Assembly: GCA_943736015.1 (NCBI GenBank)
Contig: OX031062.1
Coordinates: 55,664,962 to 55,728,961 of the forward strand
Direction of reading: 5' to 3'
From: Tridacna crocea
Taxonomy: Eukaryota > Mollusca > Bivalvia > Cardiida > Cardiidae
Length of the DNA: 64,000 bases
Each line of letters starts with the position of its first letter. Within the stretch, counting starts at the first letter, position 1. Shown here one piece after another: positions 1 through 64,000 of the stretch. The notes below the pieces were generated by a model, which was not told the DNA's origin, did no database searches, and worked only from the letters and a program-made list of their open reading frames with translations. A program made the position numbers and the translations under genes.

Positions 1-1274
1 CTTGGGAGGTCCTCTTTAAAAATTGTTCGCAGAATTTGATTCCATCAAAAACTCTGGTTGCCATGGCAACGAAATGGAATTTTTTAGCAAATTCTTTAAA
101 AATCTTCTTCTCTGAAACCGCTGGCCAGATTTTAAAATAATTTCACACAGATGTTCCTTAGGTGACCCTTTTCAAAAATTGTTGGTGAAATTTTGATCCG
201 TCAAGAAACATGGCTCTGGTGAATGGGGGCTTCTTGCACTGTACAGAAATGAAGAAATTCTTAAAAATTCTTCTTCTCTGTAACCGCTGGTCAGATTTTA
301 AAATAATTTCACAGAGATGTTCCTTGGATGACCCTTTTCAAAAATTGTTCGCGAAATTTTGATCTGTCGAGAAACATGGCTCTGGTGAATGGGGGCTTCT
401 TGCACTATACAGAAATGAAGAAATTCCTAAAAATTCTTCTTCTCAGAAACCGCTGGTTAGATTTTGAAATAATTTCACAGACTTGTTCCTTGGGTTACCC
501 TTTTCAAAAATTGTTCGCGAAATTTTGATTGGTCAAGAAACATGGCTCTGGTGAATGGGGGCTACTTGCACTGTATAGAAATGAAGAAATTCTTGAAAAT
601 TCTTCTTCTCTGAAATGGCTGGACAGATTTTGAAATAATTTCACAGAGATGTTCCTTGGGTGACCCTTTTCTAAAATTGTTCGCAAAATTTTGATTGGCC
701 AAGAAACATGGCTCTAGTGAATGGGGGCTACTTGCACTATATGGAAATGAAGAAATTCTTGAAAATTCTTCTTCTCTGAAACCTGTGGTCAGATTTTAAA
801 ATAATCTGACAGAGATGTTCCTTGGGGGACCCTTTCCAAAAGCTGTACATATAATTTTGATCCATCAAGAAACATGGCTCTTGTGAATGGGGGCTACTTG
901 CACTATATGGACATGATGAAATTCTTTAAAATTCTTTTTTCTCTGAAACCCCTGGTCAGATTTTCAAATTATTTCAGAGAGATGTTCCTTGGGTGACCCT
1001 TTTCAAAACTTGTTCGTAAATTTTGATCCATCAAGAAATATGGCTCTCATGGATGGGGGCTACTTGCTCTTATACAGAAATGAAGAATTCTTAAAAATTC
1101 TTCTTTTTGAAACTGATGGTCAGATTTCGAAATGACTTTTACAGGTGACCTTTTGAAAATTGCTTGGCAAAATTATAAATTTGGTTCCAATGTTTCAATA
1201 CCTGAAAAAAAAAAAAAGACTATGGTCATCTCAAAAATTCAGGTGAGCGATCCAGGGCCATCTTGGCCCTCTTG
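1..1274 (+). mobile_element. H1 element (Helentron/HINE-like), 5' cut by window edge
   Basis: About seven degenerate tandem monomers of ~170 bp each contain cttgggtgaccctttt, ggctctggtgaatggggg and cttgcactatacagaaatga. The element ends with TCAGGTGAGCGATCC, a hairpin GGGCCATCTTGGCCC and CTCTTG followed by T's. The copy at 37260-38799 shows the complete 5' end. I see no coding capacity. Confidence 0.75.
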
Positions 1275-1748
1275 TTTTAATGCAGCTATATTTAGATTTT
1301 TTTGATTTGTTATCTAGACTACCCCCTCTTCAAAATCACCCGCTACAATTTTCTGCAAACTTCTATAAATGTTCTGTTCTGAAACCTTTTTGAGAATTAT
1401 AGATAGAATTTCAATCCTTTGAATACAAACAGTAGCCTGTTAATATGCTGTAAATGGATCAAAGGGAAACAACCCAATTTTTTTATTGGCACCTTTTGAA
1501 ACTTTTTATCTGTCTTGATCATTTGACATAATTACTTGACCTATGCTCTGTAAAAAAGGGGGCCAAAATGTATCTGGTGAAAGTATTGACCAAGGTCAGC
1601 CTGTAGAGTCTGCGCAGGGTCACCCACGCCAAATTTTTTTTGCTATTGGTCAATTTTGTCTGTCATAGGACCAATCTACTTCAAGGTTCAATTGGTTGTT
1701 TGACAAACTGAGTTTTATTGATCCATGCTTATGCGATGGCTTGTTTGT

Positions 1749-1981
1749 TATAACTCTTTCCCATACAATGATGACTTTTAATGATTCTGGGAAAGAAGCC
1801 TTCTGAAAACATTGTGGGAAAAAGGAGAAAATGCTGGTAACCAGCATTTTCTCCTATTCCCACAATGTTTTCTACCCTATCAAAGAAACATGGCACTATT
1901 TGAACCGCATTGAAATTGCCGTCTGCAAATGCTTTCAATTTGGACAAGGCTAAGATTTTTTTTTGTCTGGTAAAAGGATAA
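1749..1981 (-). mobile_element. MITE-A copy, family description
   Basis: This entry defines the family. Full copies are ~229 bp, with TTAA at both ends. Read on the forward strand they start CCCTTTACCAAACGACA, then AATTGAAAGCATTTGCAGAC; next comes a palindrome with arms GAAAACATTGTGGGAAAAGG + AGAAAATGCTGGT and its complement; then GGCTTCTTTCTCAGGG and TGTGTGGTAAAGGGTTAA. TTAA targets with CCC-starting TIRs suggest a piggyBac-type non-autonomous element. There is no protein coding. This copy is on the minus strand and diverged at both ends. Confidence 0.8.
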
Positions 1982-2351
1982 TGCATCATTGAGATGCATT
2001 AAGCTCCATTTTGCCAGAGCATGGCTCAATTGTACTCAGCAAGGCTGGTTCTATCTATATTTGTAAAGTTTTTGAGGTAGAAAATGTTCAGGTTTGATTT
2101 TAGTGGTTCATCTTGATGTTTTGTCAAGATCGTGATATCCTCGGACAATTTTTGTATTGTCCTATATTTATATGCCAGAGGCTGACCTGGGTCAGTGCTT
2201 TTGGCAAAGGCACTAAACCTCTCTTTCACAGAGTGGGGGATAAATAAATTCCATGGATTCCAGAGAACTCATGTTGATCTATACAGCTCTGAATTCTGAA
2301 TGAAAAGAGTATTGTTCAGACCTACGCTTCTACCAGGGAAGATCTGACAAC

Positions 2352-2574
2352 TTAACTTTTTACCAAACGACAGAATAGTAGACATTTCCAAATTGAAAGC
2401 ATTTGCAGATGACAAAAAGAAACATGGCTAAAAAAATTGTTTTGGGAAGGGTAGAAAACATGTGGGTTAAGGAGAAAATGCTAGTTACCAGCGTTTTCTC
2501 CTTTTCCCACAATGTTTTTGAAAGGCTTCTTACTCAGGGGTGTTAAAAGTAAGGATTGTGTGGTAGAGAGTTAA
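2352..2574 (+). mobile_element. MITE-A copy, joined to next copy
   Basis: Full-length copy with TTAA 2352-2355 and 2571-2574. Its right TTAA is also the left TTAA of the next, oppositely oriented copy. Confidence 0.85.
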
Positions 2575-2784
2575 CCTTTTATTACACAGTGATGACTTTC
2601 AACACCAATGAGGAAAAAGCCTTTAGAAAACATTGTGGGAAAAGGAGAAAATGCTGGTAACCAGCATTTTCTCCTTTTCGCACAATGTTTTCTTCCCTAC
2701 CTGAAACAAATTTCAATCTTTCATTCAGGATTTATTTTGTTGTTTGCAATTGGTTTCAATTTGGACCGTTTGGTAAACAGTTAA
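2571..2784 (-). mobile_element. MITE-A copy, tail to tail with previous
   Basis: Copy ending in ggtaaacagTTAA at 2784. Slightly shortened in its distal half. Confidence 0.82.
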
Positions 2785-3246
2785 TCATCAATGTTCTTTT
2801 AACATGAACATGATTTTATTCTATTCAATAGTGATTCTTTTGGATGTTATTCAGCTCTCATCTCTAGTCAGTGTTGACTTTATTTGATTTGGTTTGTGTT
2901 GATTGGTTCCGTATTTGTCTATCTAATTGGATTTTCTTCCGGGGGCAATTGTTCTTGTGAAACTAGAGACTTGCAGCTTAATTTATAAAAAAATGGGGGG
3001 TGGGGGGGAGGTGTTACAAAAAACAGGAAATGCACGCCTATCAACCAAGCATACAGCTTCCTTTTACTTCTTGACAGGGAAAAAAATCGAAAAGAACCCA
3101 CATAAGTTTTGTGATAAGACTTTATATACTTAGTCTGAAATATGCTAATTAGAGATATTTCTTGGAAAGTTAATTCAATATTATTATGTGTGGGAGGCAG
3201 AATCTTTAGGTTGTATATCTTAACACTTTTCCATACAAAAATATTT

Positions 3247-3480
3247 TTAACCCTTTTTACCCATTACTAAACGACAAAATTCTGGACTTGTCCAAATTGA
3301 AAGTATTTGCAGACGACAAAATAAAAGTGACTGAAATTTGAAATTTGTTTTGTGAAGGGTAGAAAACATTGTGGGAAAAGGAGTAAATTCTGGTTACCAG
3401 CATTTTCTCCTTTTCCCACGATGTTTTCTAAAGGCTTCTTTCTCAGGGGCATCAAAAGTAGGGATTGTTTGGTAATGGGC
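3247..3480 (+). mobile_element. MITE-A copy plus adjoining fragment
   Basis: Near-full copy; the right TTAA has decayed to ggtaatgggcta. A second partial left half and hairpin arm (aaatttgaaagtgcttc ... acattgtcgggataatgg) follow at about 3497-3572. Confidence 0.8.
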
Positions 3481-4127
3481 TATCTGAAGACATCAAATTT
3501 GAAAGTGCTTCAAAAATTTTTCCGTTTTTTGACAGGGTAGTAAACATTGTCGGGATAATGGGAAAATGCTGTTTACAATGTAGTCAAAAGTTGTCTTTGA
3601 TTTCATGTTTTTATGGGGTATTATCTGTCTTTTACTTTCTCACACTGCTTTACAGTTTTAGATTATTCTTGAGAAAACATTGCGATTACATTGAATCCTT
3701 CCACAGAGATTGTCTGTTAATTTCTCATTTCACATGTTCTCATTGCTTATAATTTTCTATAACTTTCCTACTCATTGTCTATCAGTCCCGCTTCATAATT
3801 ATAAATTTACATTTATCTTTTTTTTTCATTCTTGTAAAAGACATAACTGTAGTTTCTTACAAAGGTAATTTCTATGTTGTAGTATACACACATGTTTTGT
3901 AGTTACTATTCTTGCTTCCTCAATATTTGTATTGATTGTGGTTAGGGAAAATAATGTGGCATAAGCCATAAATGAAAATATGATAATTTTTAAAGAATTT
4001 TTCTCCTACATTGATCATTGTTACATTTTAGGATATCTGAATCCATCGATGGAAATTTTACTTTTCCATGTATTTGTTGTTTAGAGCAGTAGAAAAAAAT
4101 GTAGCAGTGATTTGTAACTAGGATTTT

Positions 4128-4500
4128 TTCCTTTTCCCAAAATGTTTTTTACTCTATAAAAGACAAGTTCAATCATTTGAGCCAAGTTTTTGTCTGCAAG
4201 TGTTTTCAGTTTTTAATGCTAAACTTTATCTTTTGTGGGGTTGGAGAGACTAGGGGTAAATAAATGAAAAAAGCAAAAAGAAAACCTCAATATAATACTT
4301 AGACAATGGTAACAGAGTAACTCTTATTAAAAGCATTTGCAGGCAGATATCTGGCTCAAATAATGAAATTTATCCTCTGTAAAAGACATTTTGGGAAGAG
4401 TAGAAAATGCTGATTTCAAGCATTTTCTTAAATTCTACAATATTTCAAACAGCCTTCTATTTCAAAGGTATCATAGTGTAAGATTATTTGGTAAATGTTA
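4128..4500. mobile_element. Two degenerate MITE-A remnants
   Basis: A minus-oriented fragment at 4128-4235 (ttttcccaaaatgtttt, then tgtctgcaagtgttttcag) is followed by an old plus copy at 4312-4500 with a recognisable but mutated hairpin (atgctgatttcaagcatt). Confidence 0.55.
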
Positions 4501-4520
4501 TTATTAATGGGCTTTGTTTT

Positions 4521-4960
4521 TAGCTCCTCTGGCCAAAGGCCAGAGGGCCCATGTCTTGACCCAGTGTTCTCTGTGCATGCATCCATCCGGCCATGTGTGG
4601 GTTAACTTGTATTGCAAACATTTTAACTTTTATTGCAAACATCTTCTTTGAAACTGCCAATCCAAACTTGATGAAATTCTATAGAAATGATTCTGCTATG
4701 TTCCTCTTCAAGATCTTTAAAAAGAATATGATTCCTTCGGAAACTCTGATTGCCATGGCCACAAAACTGAAATATAATGAAAATTTTTGAAAATCTAACT
4801 TGTTTAAAACCATAAAGCCCAGGACTACCAAATTTGGCATATAGCTGTATCTAATGGACCTCTAACAACTGTCCTCATATTTTAACCCTGTGGGTCAAAA
4901 CTGGCTCCATTCCAGGGATTTCAAGTTATAAAATGGGCTTTTAAAGTGACTTTAATTTAA
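4521..4960 (+). mobile_element. L-type repeat (H1-related)
   Basis: Begins TAGCTCCTCTGGCCAAAGG with an inverted GGCCAGAGG, then a body related to H1 (gattgccatggccac). The 3' boundary is unclear. Confidence 0.45.
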
Positions 4961-5088
4961 ATAGTAATCAAGGAAAATAACTATTATTACCAGAGATAAA
5001 TCTTGTTTCTATTTACCTCCCTTGATTATCACACTGCAGTATGACATCATTGGAGTAAGGTACTTTACTCTTTACAGAACAGCATTTT

Positions 5089-5246
5089 TATACCCCCGCA
5101 AAACAAATGTTTTTTGGGGTATATTGGATTCAGCCTATCTGTCTGTGTGTGTGTGTCCATCCGTGTTGTGTGCAAAATACTAGTAATTGCCAGTTTCTGT
5201 CAAAGTGCTGGCCTGCGTATTAAGTCATATTCATTGACAGCTCTAG
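5089..5246 (+). mobile_element. M-type short element
   Basis: 5' foldback TATACCCC ... GGGGTATA, then a tgtgtgtgtgtccatcc tract, ending ttcattgacagctctag. The same start recurs at 33831 and about 45509. Confidence 0.5.
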
Positions 5247-5440
5247 TTTTGACTGGACAAGTTGAAAGATATTGTAAATGACAAATTGAATGTAGCTTAA
5301 ATTAATATCTTGTCTTTGATAGGGTAGGAAATATTATGGGAAAAGCAGAAAACAATGGCTGACAACATGTTGTTTTTGACTCAGAGTGTTTCTGAAAGCC
5401 TTCTCTTCATTAACACTCAGATATGTGTGGTAAAAAGCCA
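5243..5440 (+). mobile_element. Degenerate MITE-A copy
   Basis: gactggacaagttgaaag and gatagggtaggaaatatt are followed by a decayed hairpin and atgtgtggtaaaaag. Confidence 0.5.
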
Positions 5441-6397
5441 GTTGAGCAATAGATAACAATCATGATCCTCTTGTTTATTTTTAAATCTAAATCAAGAAAC
5501 TACTACTATTTCAGTATGTGTTGTCTCAATATTGTTATACTTTCTCTTGTGACTGTTTATCATGTATTCTAGCATGACAATGCAGAATGTCACAGTACAA
5601 AAGTTATTAATTCCAATTACAGCTCACAGTGCCCCAGTAGAGTAATACAGGGCTTACTATTGTGCTCTTGTTCTATTGCAGTATTAGCAGATTTGCTTAT
5701 GAACCATTGGAGCAATACAGGGCTTATATGATTCTCTTGTTGTTATGCCAATATCAGTTCACTTACCTGTAAGCAAGTCGGGCAATACAGGGCTATTCTG
5801 CCCCATTTGTTTTGGGAAATCAAACTGTTTTGTACTACTGTGGATTGTACTGTGCAAGATTCTGTGAGAGTGTGCTTTATTTTCAAGATTGAAAATGTCC
5901 ATATAATATAAATGTAGTCTATGTATAAACAATAATAATACTGATGAATATTGATGCTGAAATGCCTATTAGTGCTTACTTGATGTTTCTGAGTATATTA
6001 TTTACTAAACCTTTGTGTTGTGTTAATTTTGTATGTACAAGAATTTATGCTTCACATACAAGCATTTACCACTGAGGTACCCATCAATACTCTTGGATGT
6101 AGAAATGCAATTTGTGGAAATGGGTAAAATGCCTATCTTTATGGGCAAGTTGGTATAATGTATGTGAAGTCAATAGTCAGACAAAAATTCACAAAAGTTG
6201 AATTTGACAATGATACCATTGTTTCTATGGTCAGCTTGTTGCCTCGGACAACAGTCTTGAAGCAGAGCAGCATAGAATGTCCCTTGTATGATATAGATAA
6301 TACATGAATACAAAATGAAAACATTGTAGCAAAAAGAGAGTGTCCACATGATTTACCCCAGTATGTTTAACAATTTATAAAACAATCAAGGTCTGAC
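5441..6397. other. Intergenic or intronic sequence without recognised features
   Basis: AT-rich and without a supportable gene. A phrase around gcaatacagggcttat recurs three times at 5640-5790, suggesting a decayed ~65-bp tandem repeat. Confidence 0.4.
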
Positions 6398-6740
6398 TGA
6401 CCCTGAGGAGGAGGCCTGATGAAAATATTTTGGGAAAAGAAGGAAATGGTGGTAACCAGGACTTTCTCCTTTCCAGTAGTATTTTCTTCCATTTCAAAGA
6501 CAAAGCTTGTTATTTAACCCTTTACCACACAAGAAAATTTTAGACTGGTCCAAATTGAAAGCATTTTGAGACAATTGGAAAAAGTGACTGAAAAATTTAA
6601 ATTTGGTTTGGGAGGGGTAGAAAACATTGTGGGAAAAGGAGAAATTGCTGGTTAACAGCATTTTCTCCTTTACCACAATATTTTCAAAAGGCTTCTTTCT
6701 CAGGGTCGTTAAAAGTAAGGATTGTGTGGTAAAGAGTTAA
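6398..6740 (+). mobile_element. MITE-A copy (6514-6740) preceded by a truncated reverse copy
   Basis: 6398-6510 is a minus-oriented remnant running straight into a full plus copy with TTAA at 6514-6517 and 6737-6740. Confidence 0.8.
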
Positions 6741-7368
6741 GCTATACTTGATTTGTCTTCCACAAATGCTCTTTTATTTGGACAAGTCTGAAAATTGTGC
6801 TTTTGTGGGAGAAGTAACATATGACCTGCTTGAATACAATGAAGTCAGACGTAATGAGTTTAAATGTGAAGCTGCTTTTATCAGTTATTAGATATTATTT
6901 AATGACAGTTTTAAGTTTCTGAATTGATATATAGCTCTATTCACAGATGTTTTACATAAGGCCTCACTTGCATGCTTTTTCTACACTTTGATGATTTTCT
7001 CCACTGTTTTATATGCGAAGCTTTATATGAAGCTTGTCTGAATTGGCAAGTTGTTGATTTATTATTTTGCTTTTTGAGTATTGTAGATGCTTCCATATCT
7101 TATTAATGGAACATGGATCTGTGATATTGTCGTGTTGCGTCTAGTAAAGAAAGGAAATTGACTTCTCTATAAACCAAAGCATGCATTTCCAAGTTACCTG
7201 GTTTTCTGCAAAGTTTTTAACTCTTTCACTTTCAGTTGGATAAGATGGACTTTGAGGGGCTACATAGTACAGTTTTTAATGCTGATGAAAAATCAGTTCT
7301 GTGAAAACCTAGAACGGAGTAATGGACAGTGTGGATCAAGATCAGACTGTACATTCTTTGCAGTCTAA
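6741..7368. other. Sequence without recognised features
   Basis: I see no gene or full repeat. A fragment gatcaagatcagactgt near 7336 belongs to a short dispersed family also seen at 33459, 55200, 55585 and 59806. Confidence 0.4.
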
Positions 7369-7565
7369 GTTCATATTCATCAACCATTCTTAAGAACAGT
7401 CTTTGTTTTATTCTCCATAATTTTCTACATTTGAAAGTAACACAGCTTATGATTGGCTAGACTATTCGATTCAGCCAATCAGAAATTGTGTTACTTACAA
7501 ACTTAGAAAATCTTGCATAAGAAGACCAAGAATGTTCTCCAGAATGGTTGGTGAATACAGGCCCA
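7369..7565. mobile_element. Family C palindromic element
   Basis: The whole ~195 bp is an imperfect palindrome: attcatcaaccattctt at the left mirrors aatggttggtgaata at the right, and gattggctagac mirrors cagccaatcag at the centre. Five copies occur in the window. Confidence 0.7.
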
Positions 7566-7928
7566 GATCTTGATCTGCTCTGTCGTCAAAAAGCAACTTT
7601 GGTCATACATGGTGGAGAAAGAGTTTATTAATGGCAGAAAAACAAGTAACTCTCATAACTAGGCATACCCTGTTTGTGAAAAATGACTTAGAAAGTCTGT
7701 GAATGGAGCCAATACATTCTTTAGTGCAAGTCTCAAAATTAGTGTTGTCATTCTTTGCCCTGTTGCAAATGTAAGATCTATTATGTTTGTAACACATTGG
7801 CAGTCTCTACTGAAATTCTATTACAAAATCATAGAGGACAAATTGCTACACAGGTCTTGTAAGTACCAAAATTGTGTAAGGTTTTGAAGTCAAGAGTATC
7901 TGAAAAAGATGCTTATATTACACAAGAC

Positions 7929-8157
7929 TTAACCCTTTACTCCATAGATACACATTTCTAAGCATTGCTTGTAGGAGCCTTTGAAAAACATTGTGGCAAA
8001 AGGTGAAATTGTTGGTAACGAGCACTTTCATCTTTTGCCACAATGTTTTCTACACTATCAAAGGGTACCACATACATATAAGAAACAGCTCCATCCTTGC
8101 TATTATTGAGGGTCAATTAGAGATACCATAGAAATGCCTTATGGGGTAAAGGGTTAA
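7929..8157 (+). mobile_element. MITE-B copy, family description
   Basis: TTAA-flanked, 229 bp. The left half starts CCCTTTACTCCATAGATAC and the right half ends CATAGAAATGCCTTATGGGG + TAAAGGGTTAA. The central palindrome arms read ACATTGTGGCAAAAGGTGAA and its complement. It has the same ends and plan as MITE-A but unrelated intervening sequence. Confidence 0.82.
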
Positions 8158-8457
8158 TATTGTTTGACATTTGGAAGTGTTAATGAAACTGTTGGGAAAA
8201 AAAAAGACAAAAGTAAGGATCAACCTAAACTTCTGCAGCACTTAGTCTTTTAAGAGGATCCTCTGGTAAATTTTGAACTCGGGGCAAATGCCCAATTAGA
8301 CCATGGCATATTAGAGGCAAAAAAGCATGAAAGTCTTCCTGTCTTTGTAAAGACACATCTTTCATTTAAAATAGACCTGTGTCATTTTGTTCTTGAAATC
8401 ATGTCTTTTGACTGATGTATTGATAAAAGTACTAATTGAAGTCCTATTGGCTTGCAG

Positions 8458-61991
<53,534 letters not shown>

Positions 61992-62177
61992 CACTCAAAT
62001 GGGCAACATCACTGGATTTTCGAACATCATATCACAAATTTTCCTCCTCATTTACAACCGTACCTGATTGTAACATGTTTTGTACAGTATAACTTATGTG
62101 TACCATGTGATCATGTGTTAAGCCATCTCTCAAAACCAAGCTTTATCTGGCCAAGAGCTGTTGACTCTGTAATTACG

Positions 62178-62449
62178 GTCAACTCTTTACTAGACAACAA
62201 AATTTTAGACTAGTCCAAGCTTAACCCATTACCAAACGACAATATTTTAGACTGGTCCAAATTGAAAGCACTTGCAGACGACAAAATAAAAGGGACTAAA
62301 AATTTGAAATTTGTTTTGTGAAGGTTAGAAAACACTGTGGGAAAAGGAGAAAATGCTGGTTACCAGCATTTTCTCCTTTTCCCACAGTGTTTTCAAAAGG
62401 CTTCTTTCTCAGTGGCATCAAAAGTAGGGATTGTGTGGTAATGGGTTAA
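62178..62449 (+). mobile_element. MITE-A fragment and full copy in the distal 3' UTR
   Basis: 62178-62222 is a left-end fragment. 62221-62449 is a full plus copy with the matched AACACTGTGGG/CCCACAGTGTT arms. Confidence 0.84.
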
Positions 62450-62489
62450 AGTATATGTAGATGACTGTTAAATGTGTCTAAATGGCTGG

Positions 62490-62629
62490 ATTCTTTAGTG
62501 AATGGTTAGAAAGCATTGTGCAGAAAGGAGAAAATGCTGTTTACCAGCATTTTCTTCTCTTTCCAAAATGTTTCCAAAAACCTTCGTCCTTATGGTTATA
62601 AAGCAGGGGATTGTTTGGTATAGGGTTAA
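62490..62629 (+). mobile_element. MITE-A copy, left end missing
   Basis: Hairpin and right half; TTAA at about 62626-62629. Confidence 0.72.
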
Positions 62630-62975
62630 ACTAAGGAAAAAAATTTTTTCGATGTAAGAAGTGAATAGATTGTGTCTTTGTGTTTTAACAACACTTGATA
62701 GTAAATTGAAAGAACAAACTACGTAATAACTTAAAGTGTGCGAAAGACTTGTGAGATAGAAGTTGTGGGTGCTCAATATACTACTGAAGTGTTAAATGAG
62801 TATGAAACATGACAGAACCATGAAAGTAGCAATAAATTTAGTGTTGTAGACGATTGATTAAATAGTTTACCTCTATGAGAGATGGAGTAATATTGCAGGA
62901 GCTGCCTCAATATTAAACACTGTAAAAGCTCTTATATGTGTTAAGTAGCAATACTTTATTTCCATTCTTATTTAA

Positions 62976-62981
62976 AATAAA
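62976..62981 (+). promoter_or_regulatory. ATP2B: Candidate polyadenylation signal for alternative last exon 2
   Basis: AATAAA lies about 0.98 kb after the distal TAA; another lies at 62831-62836. If either is used, the 3' UTR contains the MITE-A copies at 62178-62629. Confidence 0.3.
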
Positions 62982-63167
62982 ATTGTCATAGGTGTATTGT
63001 TATATCTTAATAGTGAAGTCTAGAGTATGAAAATATGTTTCATTAAAAATACAAAAAAATACAAAAAGTGGGAAGAGATGGCTACTTTTATGCTGAACTA
63101 ATGTTTTAGTGGAGAAAGTTGAGAAAAATCAAGAATCTACAGCTGACACGGTACAAACTTGTCTCCG

Positions 63168-63447
63168 TGCTTTTGTTTCATCCTCGGATACCCCGGGGTC
63201 TCCCTATTTGCTACGCTACATCGACCCCTGGGACAATTAATTGAATTTCCCTCGCTTTACCGCTGGCCGAATGCTGGCTTTTCATTGGTTCCATCATCAT
63301 TTTGTGATGGGCGTGTGGACCGTACGCTATGACGTTTCGTATTGATTTTCGGCGGCTGATTCAAAGTTTTATTAGTCAATTGTCCCAGGGTCGATGTAGC
63401 GAAGCAAATAGGGAGACCCCGGGGTATCCGAGGATGCTTTTGTTTCA
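63168..63447. mobile_element. Long-TIR element with a 13-bp flanking direct repeat
   Basis: Element 63181-63434 (254 bp). The TIRs are ~53 bp (TCCTCGGATACCCCGGGGTC onward), with one mismatch and one indel. TGCTTTTGTTTCA flanks it exactly at 63168-63180 and 63435-63447. It has no coding sequence and is GC-richer than its surroundings. Confidence 0.83.
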
Positions 63448-63588
63448 GCTGTAGAAATACAACAGAACTTGCAATACAGTTTTAAAGTATATGTTACGGA
63501 GGGCTTGTTAAAGAAGTGGATTTTTTTTTCAAGATAGTGACATATTGTGCTTGGGATAATTATGCTACTGACAGTAATTTGCCAACTA

Positions 63589-63818
63589 TTAACCCTTTAC
63601 CTGTTATGCCAATTTGAGGCTCTTCCATTTCAACAGCAAATAAAAATATTATGTCAAAAATATGGACAAATGAGGATACAAATATCAGATTGAGTGGAAA
63701 ACATTGTGGGAAAAGGAGAAATTGCTCGTTACGAGCAATTTCTTCTTTTCCCAAAATGTTTTCAAAAGCTGTCTGTTGTTGATGCGTCAAAATGAGTATC
63801 TGTGGAGTAAAGGGTTAA
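63589..63818 (+). mobile_element. MITE-F, third hairpin MITE type
   Basis: TTAA-flanked, 230 bp. The left half (acctgttatgccaatttg) is unlike A or B. The right end (gtatctgtggagtaaaggg) resembles one end of MITE-B. The hairpin arms read ACATTGTGGGAAAAGGAG and GAAATTGCTCGT, combining A-type outer and B-type inner arm sequence. Confidence 0.75.
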
Positions 63819-64000
63819 TTTACATTATTTACTGGTATAATTAGGTTTGAGGATGATTTATTATTTTTATTTGCTAATAAATAGTTTTGATATTTTCATA
63901 GAGCATGTTTAGCAGTTTGAGAATATGTACTAATAACAAGGGAAGTAAGGTCAGTTTACTGTTTATTGTAGTATTTGGCATTGTTTAGAAATTCTGAAAT

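Overview
This is an AT-rich animal nuclear window, most likely from a bivalve mollusc. That placement is an inference from the invertebrate-type calcium-pump gene, the intron structure and dispersed repeat types that look molluscan; it could not be tested by a search. Only one protein-coding gene is visible: the 3' three quarters of a plasma-membrane Ca2+-ATPase (PMCA/ATP2B), on the + strand from about 8.46 kb to 61.99 kb. Fourteen constitutive exons (26804-47051) join in frame and supply 813 codons. They cover the end of the regulatory A-B loop, M3-M4, the phosphorylation and nucleotide-binding domains, M5-M10 and the first half of the calmodulin-binding segment. A 36-nt cassette mini-exon (8458-8493) probably lies upstream at the vertebrate 'site A' position. 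Two alternative last exons (54503-54892 and 61812-61991) complete the calmodulin-binding domain in two ways. Exons for the first ~300 residues lie upstream of the window.

The rest is intron, 3' UTR and flank, and it is unusually packed with one transposon type. About 80 copies or fragments of a ~229-bp element (here MITE-A) begin and end with TTAA, carry CCCTTTACC-type terminal inverted repeats, and contain a central near-perfect palindrome with ~33-nt arms. Two relatives (MITE-B, five copies; MITE-F, one copy) share the ends and the palindrome plan but have different intervening sequence. Other repeats are a fully palindromic ~195-bp family (C), Helentron/HINE-like elements with a terminal hairpin followed by CTCTTG (H1, H2, perhaps L and M), a Tc1/mariner-type MITE, a long-TIR element with a 13-bp duplication, tRNA-derived SINE-like segments, a pair of inverted K repeats and a GA-rich minisatellite.

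Layout: 1-8.4 kb, H1 tandem monomers, MITE-A/B and family C; 8.4-26.8 kb, one very large repeat-filled intron; 26.8-47.1 kb, the exon cluster with a MITE in or beside almost every intron; 47.1-54.5 kb, a long intron with the minisatellite; 54.5-62 kb, the two alternative 3' ends; 62-64 kb, 3' UTR/flank with MITE-A, MITE-F and the long-TIR element.

The strongest unexplained signal is in the MITE hairpins. Individual copies carry matched changes in both arms (compensatory, with half-changed G.T intermediates), so the arms appear to be corrected against each other. An inverted K pair gives a clean empty site for one MITE-A insertion, a strongly supporting site for another, and brackets the three exons that carry the phosphorylation site.
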